Of a stretch of 64,000 nucleotides of DNA, positions 43,132 to 52,017 are shown one piece after another; the stretch's first letter is position 1; every line of letters begins with the position of its first letter. The notes beneath the pieces are model-generated. The model made no database searches. It had not been told where the DNA came from and saw only the letters and a list, made by a program, of their open reading frames with translations. Source of the stretch: Salipaludibacillus sp047795645 (GTDB taxonomy: Bacteria; Bacillota; Bacilli; Bacillales; Salisediminibacteriaceae); NCBI RefSeq assembly GCF_047795645.1, contig NZ_CP181045.1, forward strand, positions 2,852,001 to 2,916,000, in the 5' to 3' direction. The translations under genes were made by a program, and so were the position numbers.

Positions 43132-43164
43132 GAAGGGAACGGTAATTTTGTTTACGTTCCCTTC
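43132..43164. other. Orphan hairpin GAAGGGAACGGTAA / TTACGTTCCCTTC
   Basis: A 13-14 bp stem with a 5-base loop (TTTTG) and one bulge, without a T run on either side. A second partial copy GTTCCCTTCAA lies about 50 bases downstream. It is not near the end of a gene, so a regulatory or repeat role is more likely than termination; unassigned. Confidence 0.5.
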
Positions 43165-43330
43165 GCTCACCTAACCCAGTCTTGAAAGGCACGCTTCAAC
43201 CTTTTGTGTTCCCTTCAACTTGATACGTTTTTCTGAAAGGAATGCTCCCCCTCCTCTTCTGCTATTTATCTGAATAAGCTTGCCTAATAGGCACGACTAC
43301 TTAATCTGTCAACCCTTTTTCATAAAAAAC

Positions 43331-43359
43331 TTGTTTTATTTTTAAAATAAGAGGATAAT
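43331..43359 (+). promoter_or_regulatory. Probable sigma-A promoter of the second flagellin gene
   Basis: TTGTTT (43331-43336), 17 bases, GATAAT (43354-43359). No sigma-D consensus is visible here, in contrast to hag. Confidence 0.5.
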
Positions 43360-43398
43360 AGAACTACTATAGACTAACTATTTACGGAGGTGATAGGA

Positions 43399-44208
43399 AT
43401 GATTACTTCAGTACCATTTTTCTCAGCTACCAATCAAACAAATAATAACTTAGCAATGAAAATGCTTCAGCTCAGCACATCGCAACGGATTAACCGAGCT
43501 AGTGACGATGCAGCAGGGTTAGCAATTTCTGAAGGTATGCGAGGACAAGTTCGCGGAGAACGGATGGCCGTCCGTAATATGGAAGATTCTCAGTCTCTCA
43601 CTCGAACTGCCGAAGGAGCGCTAGGCCAGTCTCATGATATCTTGCAAAGGATGCGACAGCTAACCGTTCAAGCTAACAATGGAATGTTGACGGAGTCAGA
43701 CAGAAGTGTCTTGCACCAAGAGTTTTCACAAATGCGTGAGACACTGGATTCAATCGGAAGAGATACGGAATTCAATACACAAGCACTGCTCGATGGCTCA
43801 TTCACTAACAAGCAAATGACAACAAATGCTCAAGGAGAATCGCTCAATTTATCGATTGATGCGAGCACCTCTGAATTTCTCGGAAGTCTTGCTTCAGGAA
43901 AAAGCTTAGCAGACGTTGATTTACGCTCGGATCCACAGAGTGCGCTTGGGGTAATCGATGAATCCATCGCGAGAATTTCTAGTACTCGTAGTACGCTTGG
44001 TTCAACGGACAACCGATTGAACTATGCTGGAAGTCTGGCACAATCGCAACTGTTAAATTTACAAGCAGCAGAATCACGAATTCGCGATGCCGACATGGCG
44101 GCAGAGTCGGTGCACTTAAATCAATATTTAGCAATGCAACAAGCGCAAATGAGTGCCCAACAAATGGGAATCAGCATGACCGGCATGCAATTAAATTTAC
44201 TTCAATAA
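43399..44208 (+). CDS. Second flagellin (short, lacking the variable domain)
   Basis: 269 aa. Conserved flagellin ends: LQLSTSQRINRASDDAAGLA, SEGMRGQVRGER, RTAEGALGQSHDILQRMRQL, and at the C-terminus LLNLQAAESRIRDADMAAES, ending GISMTGMQLNLLQ. The centre is very short, as in minimal flagellins. It is unlike hag in sequence start (MITSVPFFSATNQTNNN rather than MIINNNIPAMN) and is not a duplicate copy. GGAGGTGAT decides the ATG at 43399. It lies 23 kb from hag on the opposite strand, with its own promoter and terminator. Its role (minor filament component, or a filament under other conditions) is unknown. Confidence 0.92.
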   Translation: MITSVPFFSATNQTNNNLAMKMLQLSTSQRINRASDDAAGLAISEGMRGQVRGERMAVRNMEDSQSLTRTAEGALGQSHDILQRMRQLTVQANNGMLTESDRSVLHQEFSQMRETLDSIGRDTEFNTQALLDGSFTNKQMTTNAQGESLNLSIDASTSEFLGSLASGKSLADVDLRSDPQSALGVIDESIARISSTRSTLGSTDNRLNYAGSLAQSQLLNLQAAESRIRDADMAAESVHLNQYLAMQQAQMSAQQMGISMTGMQLNLLQ

Positions 44209-44209
44209 T

Positions 44210-44252
44210 AAAAAAGGGCTGTCTCAAATTAAAATGGACGCCCTTTTTCTTT
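44210..44252. terminator. Bidirectional terminator after second flagellin
   Basis: AAAAAAGGGC and GCCCTTTTTC pair around a 20-base loop, between the plus-strand flagellin and the minus-strand anti-sigma gene. Confidence 0.75.
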
Positions 44253-44295
44253 TTTAAAATTGAGATAGCTTTGGTTTAACAACATTGACGGCATT

Positions 44296-45267
44296 TTATT
44301 CAATGAGCATTTCGCCAGTTTCCTTCCATTCCCACTCTTCTTTGATGACTTGCTGAACTGCATACCAGCCATCCATCGCCTCTTCTGGATAATAGGTATG
44401 GATATAAAAAATGTGATTCTCATACGTTCCCAATTCCAACCTCCCTAAAATCTCACCCGTGTGAACAAATGATTCTATCGCCCACTCGTCAAGTTCGTCT
44501 AAATCCCCTTCTTCCCACTGATCTACTAAATCGATACCTTCAATTTCTCGTTCGGCATGTTGAGATGCATCGTCATAACCTATTCCATCATCAAAAAACA
44601 CGATATCAACAACAATAAATTTCTTTTCTGTTCCTGGGATCCAAATAGAGACACCTTCTCCGTAATCCCTGTCAAATAATTCATAGTCATAATTATCTCT
44701 AATATAAGTCGTAAACGGCATATCCTGATCATCCAGAAGATTGTACGTATTCTCTTCCTCCATTCCTTCTACAGTAGTAACAATTTCCTTTGTATCAGGA
44801 CGATCTACCTCAGGATAACTATCCGACTCCTCCGTCACTGTTTCTTCTGAAAAATCTGGTTCCTCTATCGGCTCTTCATCATTCGAATCTTCATTATTTA
44901 CGTTATCATCGTTCTCGTTTACCTGTTCATTTTCAGACGTATCGTTATCACCAGCAGAATCAGGACCTGACCCAATGAACGATTGAAATTCATCAAAGTT
45001 AACCAATACTAAAAAAAATAAAGCTGCAACAAGTACCCCCGCACTAAGGCCCTTTGCCCATTTCTTCATTTGATTCACCCTTTTTCTTTTAGTTGTTTGA
45101 CCCCTTGCTTCCTCTATGCCAGCCATCGCCTTCTGCAAGCTCTTTCGTTTCAATTCTTCGGAAGGCTCCATTTTCCACTCCCTCATTACACGTTCAATTT
45201 GTTTATCTGTTTGCCGGCCAGAGTTTTGTATTTCTTCATCTTTGTTATCGTTTTTTCTATCCGTCAT
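44296..45267 (-). CDS. Probable membrane-bound anti-sigma factor
   Basis: 323 aa. Cytoplasmic N-terminal part (1-70; WKMEPSEELKRKSLQKAMAG), one membrane helix (about 78-98: GLSAGVLVAALFFLVLVNF), a strongly acidic Asn/Asp/Glu-rich stalk (about 110-165), then a globular extracytoplasmic domain (about 170-320). It follows an ECF sigma factor gene by 6 bp on the same strand, the standard sigma/anti-sigma arrangement. No zinc-binding HxxxCxxC motif is visible, so it is not a ZAS-type anti-sigma. The inducing signal is unknown. Confidence 0.78.
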   Translation of the reverse strand: MTDRKNDNKDEEIQNSGRQTDKQIERVMREWKMEPSEELKRKSLQKAMAGIEEARGQTTKRKRVNQMKKWAKGLSAGVLVAALFFLVLVNFDEFQSFIGSGPDSAGDNDTSENEQVNENDDNVNNEDSNDEEPIEEPDFSEETVTEESDSYPEVDRPDTKEIVTTVEGMEEENTYNLLDDQDMPFTTYIRDNYDYELFDRDYGEGVSIWIPGTEKKFIVVDIVFFDDGIGYDDASQHAEREIEGIDLVDQWEEGDLDELDEWAIESFVHTGEILGRLELGTYENHIFYIHTYYPEEAMDGWYAVQQVIKEEWEWKETGEMLIE

Positions 45268-45273
45268 ATTCGT

Positions 45274-45816
45274 TCACCTCTTTCCCATCAGAGCAACCAT
45301 CTTCTTTTTCGCTCTATGTTGTAGTGATTTCACAGAAAACCTTGTTTTTGACATAATTTCCGCTGTCTCTTTAATTGAAAATCCTTCAATTAATCGAAGT
45401 TGAAGTACGGCCTGATCGTCTGATGGTAGTTGTTTCAATGCCGCGAATATATCTTCTTTCAACCCCCTTTGAAAAACTTCATCTTCCGCTGACTTCACTG
45501 GTGCCGTAAACGGCTCCAACGACTCCCCTGGCATCGCAACGCTCTTTTTATGTTTTTTCTGTTTTCGATGATAGTCAATAGTGACATTTCGACTTATCGC
45601 GAATATCCATGTTTTAAAACTAGACTTTCTCTGAAAACTTGCTAAACTTTTAGCCATTTTATAGAAGATATCTTGGACAATTTCTTCCGCATCATGATGA
45701 TTACCTGTTTGAACGTATGCATAATGAAACAACGGCTGAACGTATCGATCATGCAATATTCTAAGTGCCTCGTCATTTCCATCTATGGCTAATTCGACCA
45801 GACTTTCGTCATCCAT
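45274..45816 (-). CDS. ECF-type RNA polymerase sigma factor
   Basis: 180 aa. Region 2: LHDRYVQPLFHYAYVQTGNH, HDAEEIVQDIFYKMAKSL, TWIFAISRNVTIDYHRKQ; region 4: ALKQLPSDDQAVLQLRLIEG, FSIKETAEIMSKTRFSVKSL. The ATG at 45816 is chosen because GAGGTGGAG lies just upstream; a GTG five codons earlier overlaps that site. Encoded with its probable membrane anti-sigma. ECF group and regulon not assigned; a self-regulated promoter is expected upstream of 45816. Confidence 0.93.
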   Translation of the reverse strand: MDDESLVELAIDGNDEALRILHDRYVQPLFHYAYVQTGNHHDAEEIVQDIFYKMAKSLASFQRKSSFKTWIFAISRNVTIDYHRKQKKHKKSVAMPGESLEPFTAPVKSAEDEVFQRGLKEDIFAALKQLPSDDQAVLQLRLIEGFSIKETAEIMSKTRFSVKSLQHRAKKKMVALMGKR

Positions 45817-46008
45817 ATCACTCCACCTCACTTTCTTTTCACACTATTAGACGTACTAAAAACAAAAAGGAGTCAAACTCTTCTATGTAGTAGAAGTTAC
45901 TGACAAATCAGCTCTTTGAAAATACATATTACCTAGTTCTAATAAACACCTCTTTAATAATATCACTCAACTATGGTTCACCATTGCGTATATTTTTGAT
46001 TAAACAGC

Positions 46009-46039
46009 TAAGGGAACAAGACAAATGTCTTGTTCCCTT
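46009..46039. terminator. Hairpin after SemiSWEET gene
   Basis: AAGGGAACAAGAC and GTCTTGTTCCCTT form a perfect 13-bp stem with a loop of about 4 bases. A T run follows only on the plus strand; on the minus strand it is the end of the SemiSWEET transcript without T run. Confidence 0.7.
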
Positions 46040-46044
46040 GGTTT

Positions 46045-46308
46045 TTACTTATATTTCAACTTCATTCCTAAAATAAAACTTGCTAAGGCAAAAGTAACTA
46101 AATTAGCTGCTATAATTGGAATATCCATAATTGATATTCCGTAAATAAGCCACAGTAATACCCCTGTCGTAAACAACGAATACATTCCTAAAGAGATACT
46201 ACCTGTGTCTTTTTCTTTGATTGTCTTTATCGCTTGAGGTAAAAATGAGATCGTCGTCAAAGCCGCTGCGAGTAAACCGATCATTGAAATAATTGTCACA
46301 CCTTTCAA
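46045..46308 (-). CDS. SemiSWEET-family sugar transporter
   Basis: 87 aa, one triple-helix bundle (PQ-loop type). ISMIGLLAAALTTISFLPQA with the Pro-Gln of the first helix, KTIKEKDTGSISLGMYSLFT, and VLLWLIYGISIMDIPIIAAN are the family landmarks. It would work as a homodimer, moving sucrose or glucose. Translation may start at the TTG at 46308 or at an ATG eight codons later; AAAGGTG lies between, so the start is not settled. It is upstream of no sugar operon gene on this transcript but sits next to the sucrose phosphorylase gene. Confidence 0.88.
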   Translation of the reverse strand: MKGVTIISMIGLLAAALTTISFLPQAIKTIKEKDTGSISLGMYSLFTTGVLLWLIYGISIMDIPIIAANLVTFALASFILGMKLKYK

Positions 46309-46410
46309 ACTGAAATTTCCTAAAACACATGAAGTAACTATTATAATCTTTTTTGTGCCGAGTCAAGACTTTGAAAGGTTAGGGTCAAAAAAATTTCTTA
46401 CACAGTTGAA

Positions 46411-47880
46411 TTAAACACTGTATTGAGTTTCCACGCCGTTTTCTCCAATATAGTCTATGACAGTCTTCTTCGTTTTCAAATCTATAAATAGCGTACATCT
46501 CTTATCCTTCTTGTTCCAAGTTAGATGAATTTCATCGTCAACAGAATCTAATACTTGAAAGTTCCCATTAAAAGCATCATAGTCGTTTCTGAAATGTATC
46601 AGCTTTAATAATCGTTTAACAACATCTTTCTCAAGTGACTTTTCTATTTCCTCAAGGGTGAAGTTATGACGGTTAATTTCTCTACCCTCTCCAGTTCGAA
46701 TAACTTTTTCAACATCATTCTCCCCTGCAAGTAACCCAACATAATAGACTTGAGGAATTCCAGGCGTAAACAACTGAATAGCTCTTGCTGCTAAATATGC
46801 GTCGCCATCACAATTTAATACAGAATAATAAGAACATCTTATTTGGTGGACATCGAAGCCATCATCATCTTTTTGGTCATCTGATAAAATAAGACTAAGA
46901 TTTGCCCCTCTTTCTACACATACATCGACTAATTCTTTTGCTTCTTTCGGATCGATAAGATCATCCATATCTGGTTTAACAGGGATACCATCATGACAGT
47001 CAAGCATCGTAAACTGCTTTTCAGGACGAGTTTTAAGATAATGACGAAGGTCGGAACTGGATTTCGTAATCATCGTATCAAGTATCCTGTACGGTAAGAT
47101 AAAATCGTATATCCAGTATCCCCGCTCTGCCAACTTATATTGAACGGAATAATGAGCATGAACTTCAGGAAGCAATTCAATGTCTAATGAATCAGCAAGT
47201 TCTTTCATCCAATCAAGAAACTCGTATAAATCTGGCTCAATGAAAAAGCAGCTTGTTCCAAGTTTTTTTATAATATATCCAACTGCATCTAGTCTGACAA
47301 TCTTAACATTTTGCTTCTTGAAATTCATAAAGAAATCGATAAAGAGCTGTTTTACCTTATCCGATTCAATATCAAAATCAATTTGCTCAGAAGGATCTTC
47401 CTTACCAAACGTTGTCCAAACTTTTTCTTCCTCACCTGTTTCTTCTATAATATAGCTAGAATAAGGTAACGTCCTACGTAAAAACATTTTGTCTATATCT
47501 TCTTGGACTGGTTTCCCATCCTCCCAAATCTTATCTAAAGTAAGAAATAAATCAGCGTATTCTGAGTTACGTCCCTTTTTTAGAAAATCTTGAAAATAAT
47601 CAGATTTTCTTGAAATATGGTTCACCATCAAATCCAACAGCACATCGAATTTACTTCCAATTGTTTTAATATCATCCCATGTACCATGACTAGGCTCAAT
47701 TTCTAAATAAGTCAATGGAGCAAAACCTCTATCACCCGAAGATGGAAAAGGAGGTAGTATATGAACCCCACCCTTAAACGTTTCAAGAAAATAGGTCGAG
47801 AGTACATGATTAAGAGACTTTAAATCTCCTCCCATTGAATCTGGATAAGTAATAAGTTGCACTTGATTATTTATTGCCAT
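46411..47880 (-). CDS. gtfA: Sucrose phosphorylase (GH13, GtfA-like)
   Basis: 489 aa. Converts sucrose and phosphate into glucose-1-phosphate and fructose. GH13_18 landmarks: VQLITYPDSMGGDLKSLNHV at the start, HILPPFPSSGDRGFAP, LDLMVNHISRKS, the nucleophile region VRLDAVGY, acid/base ELLPEVHAHY, transition-state stabiliser MLDCHDGIPVKPD. Lies 3 bp after the sugar kinase gene, at the end of the msm-like operon, as gtfA does in the Streptococcus mutans msm operon. Related glucosylglycerate or sucrose-6-phosphate phosphorylases cannot be fully excluded, but context favours sucrose. Cytoplasmic. Confidence 0.9.
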   Translation of the reverse strand: MAINNQVQLITYPDSMGGDLKSLNHVLSTYFLETFKGGVHILPPFPSSGDRGFAPLTYLEIEPSHGTWDDIKTIGSKFDVLLDLMVNHISRKSDYFQDFLKKGRNSEYADLFLTLDKIWEDGKPVQEDIDKMFLRRTLPYSSYIIEETGEEEKVWTTFGKEDPSEQIDFDIESDKVKQLFIDFFMNFKKQNVKIVRLDAVGYIIKKLGTSCFFIEPDLYEFLDWMKELADSLDIELLPEVHAHYSVQYKLAERGYWIYDFILPYRILDTMITKSSSDLRHYLKTRPEKQFTMLDCHDGIPVKPDMDDLIDPKEAKELVDVCVERGANLSLILSDDQKDDDGFDVHQIRCSYYSVLNCDGDAYLAARAIQLFTPGIPQVYYVGLLAGENDVEKVIRTGEGREINRHNFTLEEIEKSLEKDVVKRLLKLIHFRNDYDAFNGNFQVLDSVDDEIHLTWNKKDKRCTLFIDLKTKKTVIDYIGENGVETQYSV

Positions 47881-47883
47881 ATC

Positions 47884-48849
47884 TTATTTCTCCTCCATTC
47901 GACAATCTCGCTTTAACTCTTCAAGTCTAGGCAAATCCACTACTGCTCCGGTAAATTTCAGCTTATAGGCACTAACTGCAAAGCCTAAGTTTAAAGCCTT
48001 CTTAATCGTGTCCCCTTTTATAATTGAAGCATAAAATCCAGACCAAAATGCATCGCCAGCACCAGTAGTATCAACCACTTCAGTAGCCAAACTATCGAAT
48101 GTCAGTGTTTCTCTTCCGTTAGATACGATTGCACCATCCTTGCCCAAGGTCATAATTACAAGTTTAGCTCCTAACTGAATAAATTTCTTTATTTGATTTT
48201 CATGTGTATCTTTGCCAAATAACCTTTCCGCATCATCTTCAGATGGTTTGACATTATCGATGTTACTTATCAATGATTTTATATACGCGATACCATCTTC
48301 ACCTTTTTCCCAGATCATAGGATGATAATTCGGATCAAAACAAATTAGTTTATGATTTTTTTTTGCGACGTCAATGAGCTTTTCAACAGTTTTGCGAACG
48401 GGCAGTCTAGATATTGGCCAACAAGAAAAATGTAGAATTTTAGAATTCATTAGTGCATCTTCAAGCTCAGGAGTATAAGCTAATTGATAATCTGCGTCTC
48501 TATAGAAGATAGGTACAGGACTATTTTTACTTTTAGTCACTAGGACCATACTTGTCGCATTATCAACCATCTGAACACAAGCCATATCAATACTTTCTTT
48601 GTACAATTGATTTACTAAATACTTCCCTAAGCTATCTTTCCCTACCGCTGAAGCAACCAATGAATTTGCCCCTAATTTCTTTACATTTATAGCAATATTA
48701 GATGGTGATCCACCAAAATATTTATTGTACGTATTAGATTCGAAATCATCTCCATAATCTACAGGTATCATATCTATAAGAAGTTCTCCAACCGTTAAGA
48801 CATCATTTCTTTCATTTGGAAACACAATTGCTTCATTAAGTTTAATCAT
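47884..48849 (-). CDS. PfkB-family sugar kinase, probable fructokinase
   Basis: 321 aa ribokinase-fold kinase. Sugar-binding GGSPSNIAINVKKLGA near residue 46, ATP-site and catalytic motif VVDTTGAGDAFWSGFYASI near residue 250 with the catalytic Asp. It would phosphorylate fructose released by the sucrose phosphorylase encoded next; this is inference from position. Follows the alpha-galactosidase gene by about 120 bp. Confidence 0.9.
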   Translation of the reverse strand: MIKLNEAIVFPNERNDVLTVGELLIDMIPVDYGDDFESNTYNKYFGGSPSNIAINVKKLGANSLVASAVGKDSLGKYLVNQLYKESIDMACVQMVDNATSMVLVTKSKNSPVPIFYRDADYQLAYTPELEDALMNSKILHFSCWPISRLPVRKTVEKLIDVAKKNHKLICFDPNYHPMIWEKGEDGIAYIKSLISNIDNVKPSEDDAERLFGKDTHENQIKKFIQLGAKLVIMTLGKDGAIVSNGRETLTFDSLATEVVDTTGAGDAFWSGFYASIIKGDTIKKALNLGFAVSAYKLKFTGAVVDLPRLEELKRDCRMEEK

Positions 48850-48966
48850 ATTACTCCTCCAGTAAACTAAGAGTTTCTACTAAAGTTGAAGACCCCTAAT
48901 TCTACACACTTAACCTATTAGTCTAATAACTAAATCATAGCGAGTTAAAGTGATAAAACTGCGCTC

Positions 48967-49200
48967 TTATTTAGCTGATAATTTCCACATAATACTTTGA
49001 AAATCACCTTCTAATACCGGGATGTTTATACCTATATTCATTAATTCTTCACCATTAAACCGTTTCCCAATCTCTTCTATATAATAACTTTTGTCTGGGT
49101 TTAACCCAGTTAGCTTCATTTTAGTAAATGGCTCAGCAGGCTCTGCCAATATTTTGACATAAACAAATATCGCTTCGTCTAGATCTGGTGCTACAAACAT
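48967..49200 (-). pseudogene. Detached C-terminal domain of GH36 alpha-galactosidase
   Basis: 77 codons in the same frame as the upstream gene, separated only by TGA (49201-49203). The sequence (MFVAPDLDEAIFVYVKILAE, LTGLNPDKSYYIEEIGKRFN, GEELMNIGI) is the usual beta-sandwich C-domain of GH36 enzymes. An ATG follows the TGA directly, so translational restart (TGA-ATG) could make this piece separately, though no ribosome binding site of its own is present; readthrough is another option. Confidence 0.8.
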
Positions 49201-51153
49201 TCAGGACGTATCATTTCCTTCGAATGGGCTTTTCAATCGATAGAAATCACCAAATTGAATCAATGTACGGTTTTTCTTGTAAAACTCTGTTTGCTCGATT
49301 ACTTGACCACTCTCGTCATCCGATAACTCAGTAATATCAAGTTCATAACCAAAATTTCCAGACATAGCTACGTGCCCTCTCGTTTTAAGAGAAGTATGAC
49401 GATGCACTTGGTGATTCGGCACAGCAGAAACATGAGCACCCATTGCGCTAATAGGATATACAAAACTTGTCCCGTATTGAATTTTCAACCTAGATATAGC
49501 ATCAGTATTATCACTTGTCCATACTTGCGGCATGTAATAAAGCATTCCAGGGTCAAAGCGTCCACCACCTCCTGAACAACTTTCGAATAAAATGTGGGGG
49601 AACTTAGTCGTTAATTCTTCCATCACTCGATATAAACCAAGCATATAACGATGAGCTGTTTCACGTTGTCGATTAGCAGGCAAAGCAGCTGACCCAACTT
49701 CTGTCATGTGACGATTCATGTCCCATTTCACATAGGTAATTGGTGCACTTAATAATACGTCTGACATTTGCTTAATAACTTCATCACATACCTCTTCACG
49801 TGTAAGGTCTAAGATTAGTTGACTTCGCCCTTTTGATCGTCTTCTTTCAGGTACATGAATACACCAGTCTGGATGCTTCCGATAAAGTTCACTGTCCTCT
49901 GAAATCATTTCGGGTTCGAACCACAAACCGAACTGCATGTTCTTTGACACAACTTTTTCAGCTAAATGCTTCAATCCATTAGGTAATTTATTTTCGTCAA
50001 CAAACCAATCTCCTAATGACGTTAAATCATCATCACGTTTGCCAAACCAACCATCATCGAGAACAAATAATTCAATGCCTAATTTCCCACTCGCTTCAGC
50101 TATATTTATTAATTTCTCTTCATTAAAATCAAAGTAAGTCGCTTCCCAATTATTAATAAGGACGGGACGTTCTTTATCTCTAAACTCGCCTCTACACAAC
50201 CTAGTTCTGTACAACTTATGAAAAGTTTTCGACATTTCATTAAACCCATTATCGGAATAAACCATGACAACTTCAGGAGATTGGAATGATTCCCCCGGAG
50301 TTAGTAACCAGGAAAAATCGAATGGGTTTATCCCCATATTTACACGAGTTTGTTGAAATTGGTCAACCTCAACTAATCCTAGGAAATTCCCACTGTAAAC
50401 TAGATTAAAAGCAAACACCTCACCATGGTGTTCATTCGTATCCTTTCTAGACAAAGCCAAAAATGGATTTTGTTGATGACTACTAGCGCCTCGTCTACTT
50501 TCAATAGATTGGACTCCTTCTCTAAGTTCCGTTCGAGAAATATATCTTTCTTTAATATGGCCACCAGGCAATGTAATGATATCGAAATCTGCTTCATGGA
50601 AATCTACATTCACACTTGAAACTTTCAATATTTCTAGATCTTGGTCCCCCTCATTATGAAAAGTAACAGATCTTGTAATCGCATTGAATTCAAACAGCAC
50701 TGTATATGAAACAACAACATGAAGACCAATTAATGAATCTACAAAAGAAACTTCCAACGTCTCAGCTTCCTCATCATTTTCCACATAAGTTGAAGGTAAA
50801 CCTTTCAAAGGCGGTTTCCCTTTAACAATTTGGTGAGAGTCATAGCGAAGATCTGATATTGTAGATCCATTTTCCGTTTTTACTTGAAAAGCAGGATTTC
50901 GAAAATCTGTTGTTCCAAAATTAGGGTATTCCTGCGGTAATGTATCTAATGAAAACGTCCGATCCGATTCAACAGGGTTAGGTGAAAAGCCTCTATCCAA
51001 ATATCGAATTTGATTAGATCCATTATATTCCTTGACTCTTTTTCCCCAATACAGATGAGCCAAGTATCCCCCTTCCATCACTTTGAAAATATAACTACTA
51101 TTATTTGATTGCAAATGGAAAATTCTATTTTCAGAACAATAAGTAATCCCCAC
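49201..51153 (-). CDS. aga: Alpha-galactosidase GH36, interrupted by in-frame TGA before the last domain
   Basis: 650 codons before TGA; with the 77-codon piece downstream it totals 728, the usual length of AgaA-type GH36 enzymes. It hydrolyses alpha-1,6-galactosides (melibiose, raffinose). Catalytic nucleophile Asp in YVKWDMNRH (about residue 480), acid/base Asp in MPQVWTSDNTDAISRL (about 542), and the WFEPEMISEDSELYRKHPDW signature are intact. Typical enzymes have Trp at the TGA position (SPFEGNxTxWMFV), so TGG to TGA is the simplest explanation. GTG start with AGGAGG 7 bases upstream. Follows the permease genes by 33 bp. Confidence 0.88.
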   Translation of the reverse strand: MGITYCSENRIFHLQSNNSSYIFKVMEGGYLAHLYWGKRVKEYNGSNQIRYLDRGFSPNPVESDRTFSLDTLPQEYPNFGTTDFRNPAFQVKTENGSTISDLRYDSHQIVKGKPPLKGLPSTYVENDEEAETLEVSFVDSLIGLHVVVSYTVLFEFNAITRSVTFHNEGDQDLEILKVSSVNVDFHEADFDIITLPGGHIKERYISRTELREGVQSIESRRGASSHQQNPFLALSRKDTNEHHGEVFAFNLVYSGNFLGLVEVDQFQQTRVNMGINPFDFSWLLTPGESFQSPEVVMVYSDNGFNEMSKTFHKLYRTRLCRGEFRDKERPVLINNWEATYFDFNEEKLINIAEASGKLGIELFVLDDGWFGKRDDDLTSLGDWFVDENKLPNGLKHLAEKVVSKNMQFGLWFEPEMISEDSELYRKHPDWCIHVPERRRSKGRSQLILDLTREEVCDEVIKQMSDVLLSAPITYVKWDMNRHMTEVGSAALPANRQRETAHRYMLGLYRVMEELTTKFPHILFESCSGGGGRFDPGMLYYMPQVWTSDNTDAISRLKIQYGTSFVYPISAMGAHVSAVPNHQVHRHTSLKTRGHVAMSGNFGYELDITELSDDESGQVIEQTEFYKKNRTLIQFGDFYRLKSPFEGNDTS

Positions 51154-51186
51154 GACATATCCTCCTAAGTTCTACTACAAAAATTA

Positions 51187-52017
51187 TTAACCTTTTACTG
51201 CACCTGAAGATAGGCCAGCAACAAAATGCTTTTGAAGAAATAAAAACACAATAATCATTGGTACAGAAGCCATTAAAGCCGCTGCAGCAACTAAATTAAG
51301 GTTGTTTTGATTCTCTCCGAAGAAATTAGATAGTGTTACGGTCAACGTATGAACACTACTATCTTGAAGGAAAAATATTGCAAATTGGTAATCGTTCCAT
51401 ATATATACAGACGAAATAATAAGAATCGTCGCTGTTATCGGTTTTAAGAGTGGAAATACGATTCGGAAAAATAGCGTGAGCGTACCTGCACCATCTATCT
51501 TAGCCGCTTCTTCTAATTCTTTAGGGATCGTTGATTTTATAAATCCTGCATACAAAAAGATCGTTAATGGTAAAAAGCTTGCAAAATTGTTTAAAATCGC
51601 AATCGCATGAGTATTAATCATCCCCAAATTTACAACCATATTGTACAAAGGTACTAACGCTGCTAATGGTGGAATGACCATGATTGCGACGAAAATGCCG
51701 AATACTAGTTGATTAATTTTTGAATTCACTCTTGCCAGTGGATATGCCGCCATTGAGCCAAATACAATTAGTAAAATTGCAGCACCCACAGTGATAATAA
51801 TTGAGTTAATAAAAGCATTCGTTAAATTTGCTCGTTCCCAAGCTTCAAAAAAATTAGTAAAGGATAAATAATCTGGAAATAGCCACCTTGAGCTAAAATC
51901 CGCTCTATTTTTAAACGCAGTCGTTATTAAAATATAAAATGGGACGATGTGAATAACTGAAATAACTAAAGCAAGGATGGATAACAACCATTTGGTAAAT
52001 GTCTTCATATTTTTCAT
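51187..52017 (-). CDS. Sugar ABC transporter permease, MsmG/MalG type
   Basis: 276 aa, six membrane helices. The EAA loop reads ELEEAAKIDGAGTLTLFFRI, and the protein ends FVAGLSSGAVKG, a typical ending. Partner of the MsmF-like permease, whose stop codon overlaps its start region by one base. Imports alpha-galactosides with the MsmE-like binding protein; no ATPase gene is in the operon. Confidence 0.95.
   Translation of the reverse strand: MKNMKTFTKWLLSILALVISVIHIVPFYILITTAFKNRADFSSRWLFPDYLSFTNFFEAWERANLTNAFINSIIITVGAAILLIVFGSMAAYPLARVNSKINQLVFGIFVAIMVIPPLAALVPLYNMVVNLGMINTHAIAILNNFASFLPLTIFLYAGFIKSTIPKELEEAAKIDGAGTLTLFFRIVFPLLKPITATILIISSVYIWNDYQFAIFFLQDSSVHTLTVTLSNFFGENQNNLNLVAAAALMASVPMIIVFLFLQKHFVAGLSSGAVKG

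Larger units (their letters stand above)
42922..43398. other. Divergent intergenic region with orphan hairpin and promoter
   Basis: 477 bp without a gene. It contains a long hairpin at 43132-43164, a probable sigma-A promoter at 43331-43359 and the GGAGGTGAT site of the downstream flagellin gene. Confidence 0.6.

Noticed and set aside
49201..49203. Idea that TGA is read as Trp in this genome
   Set aside because: Other genes in the window use TGA as a normal stop, for example the Ham1-like gene (58990-58992) and the 185-aa gene near 14765, so a code change is not supported.
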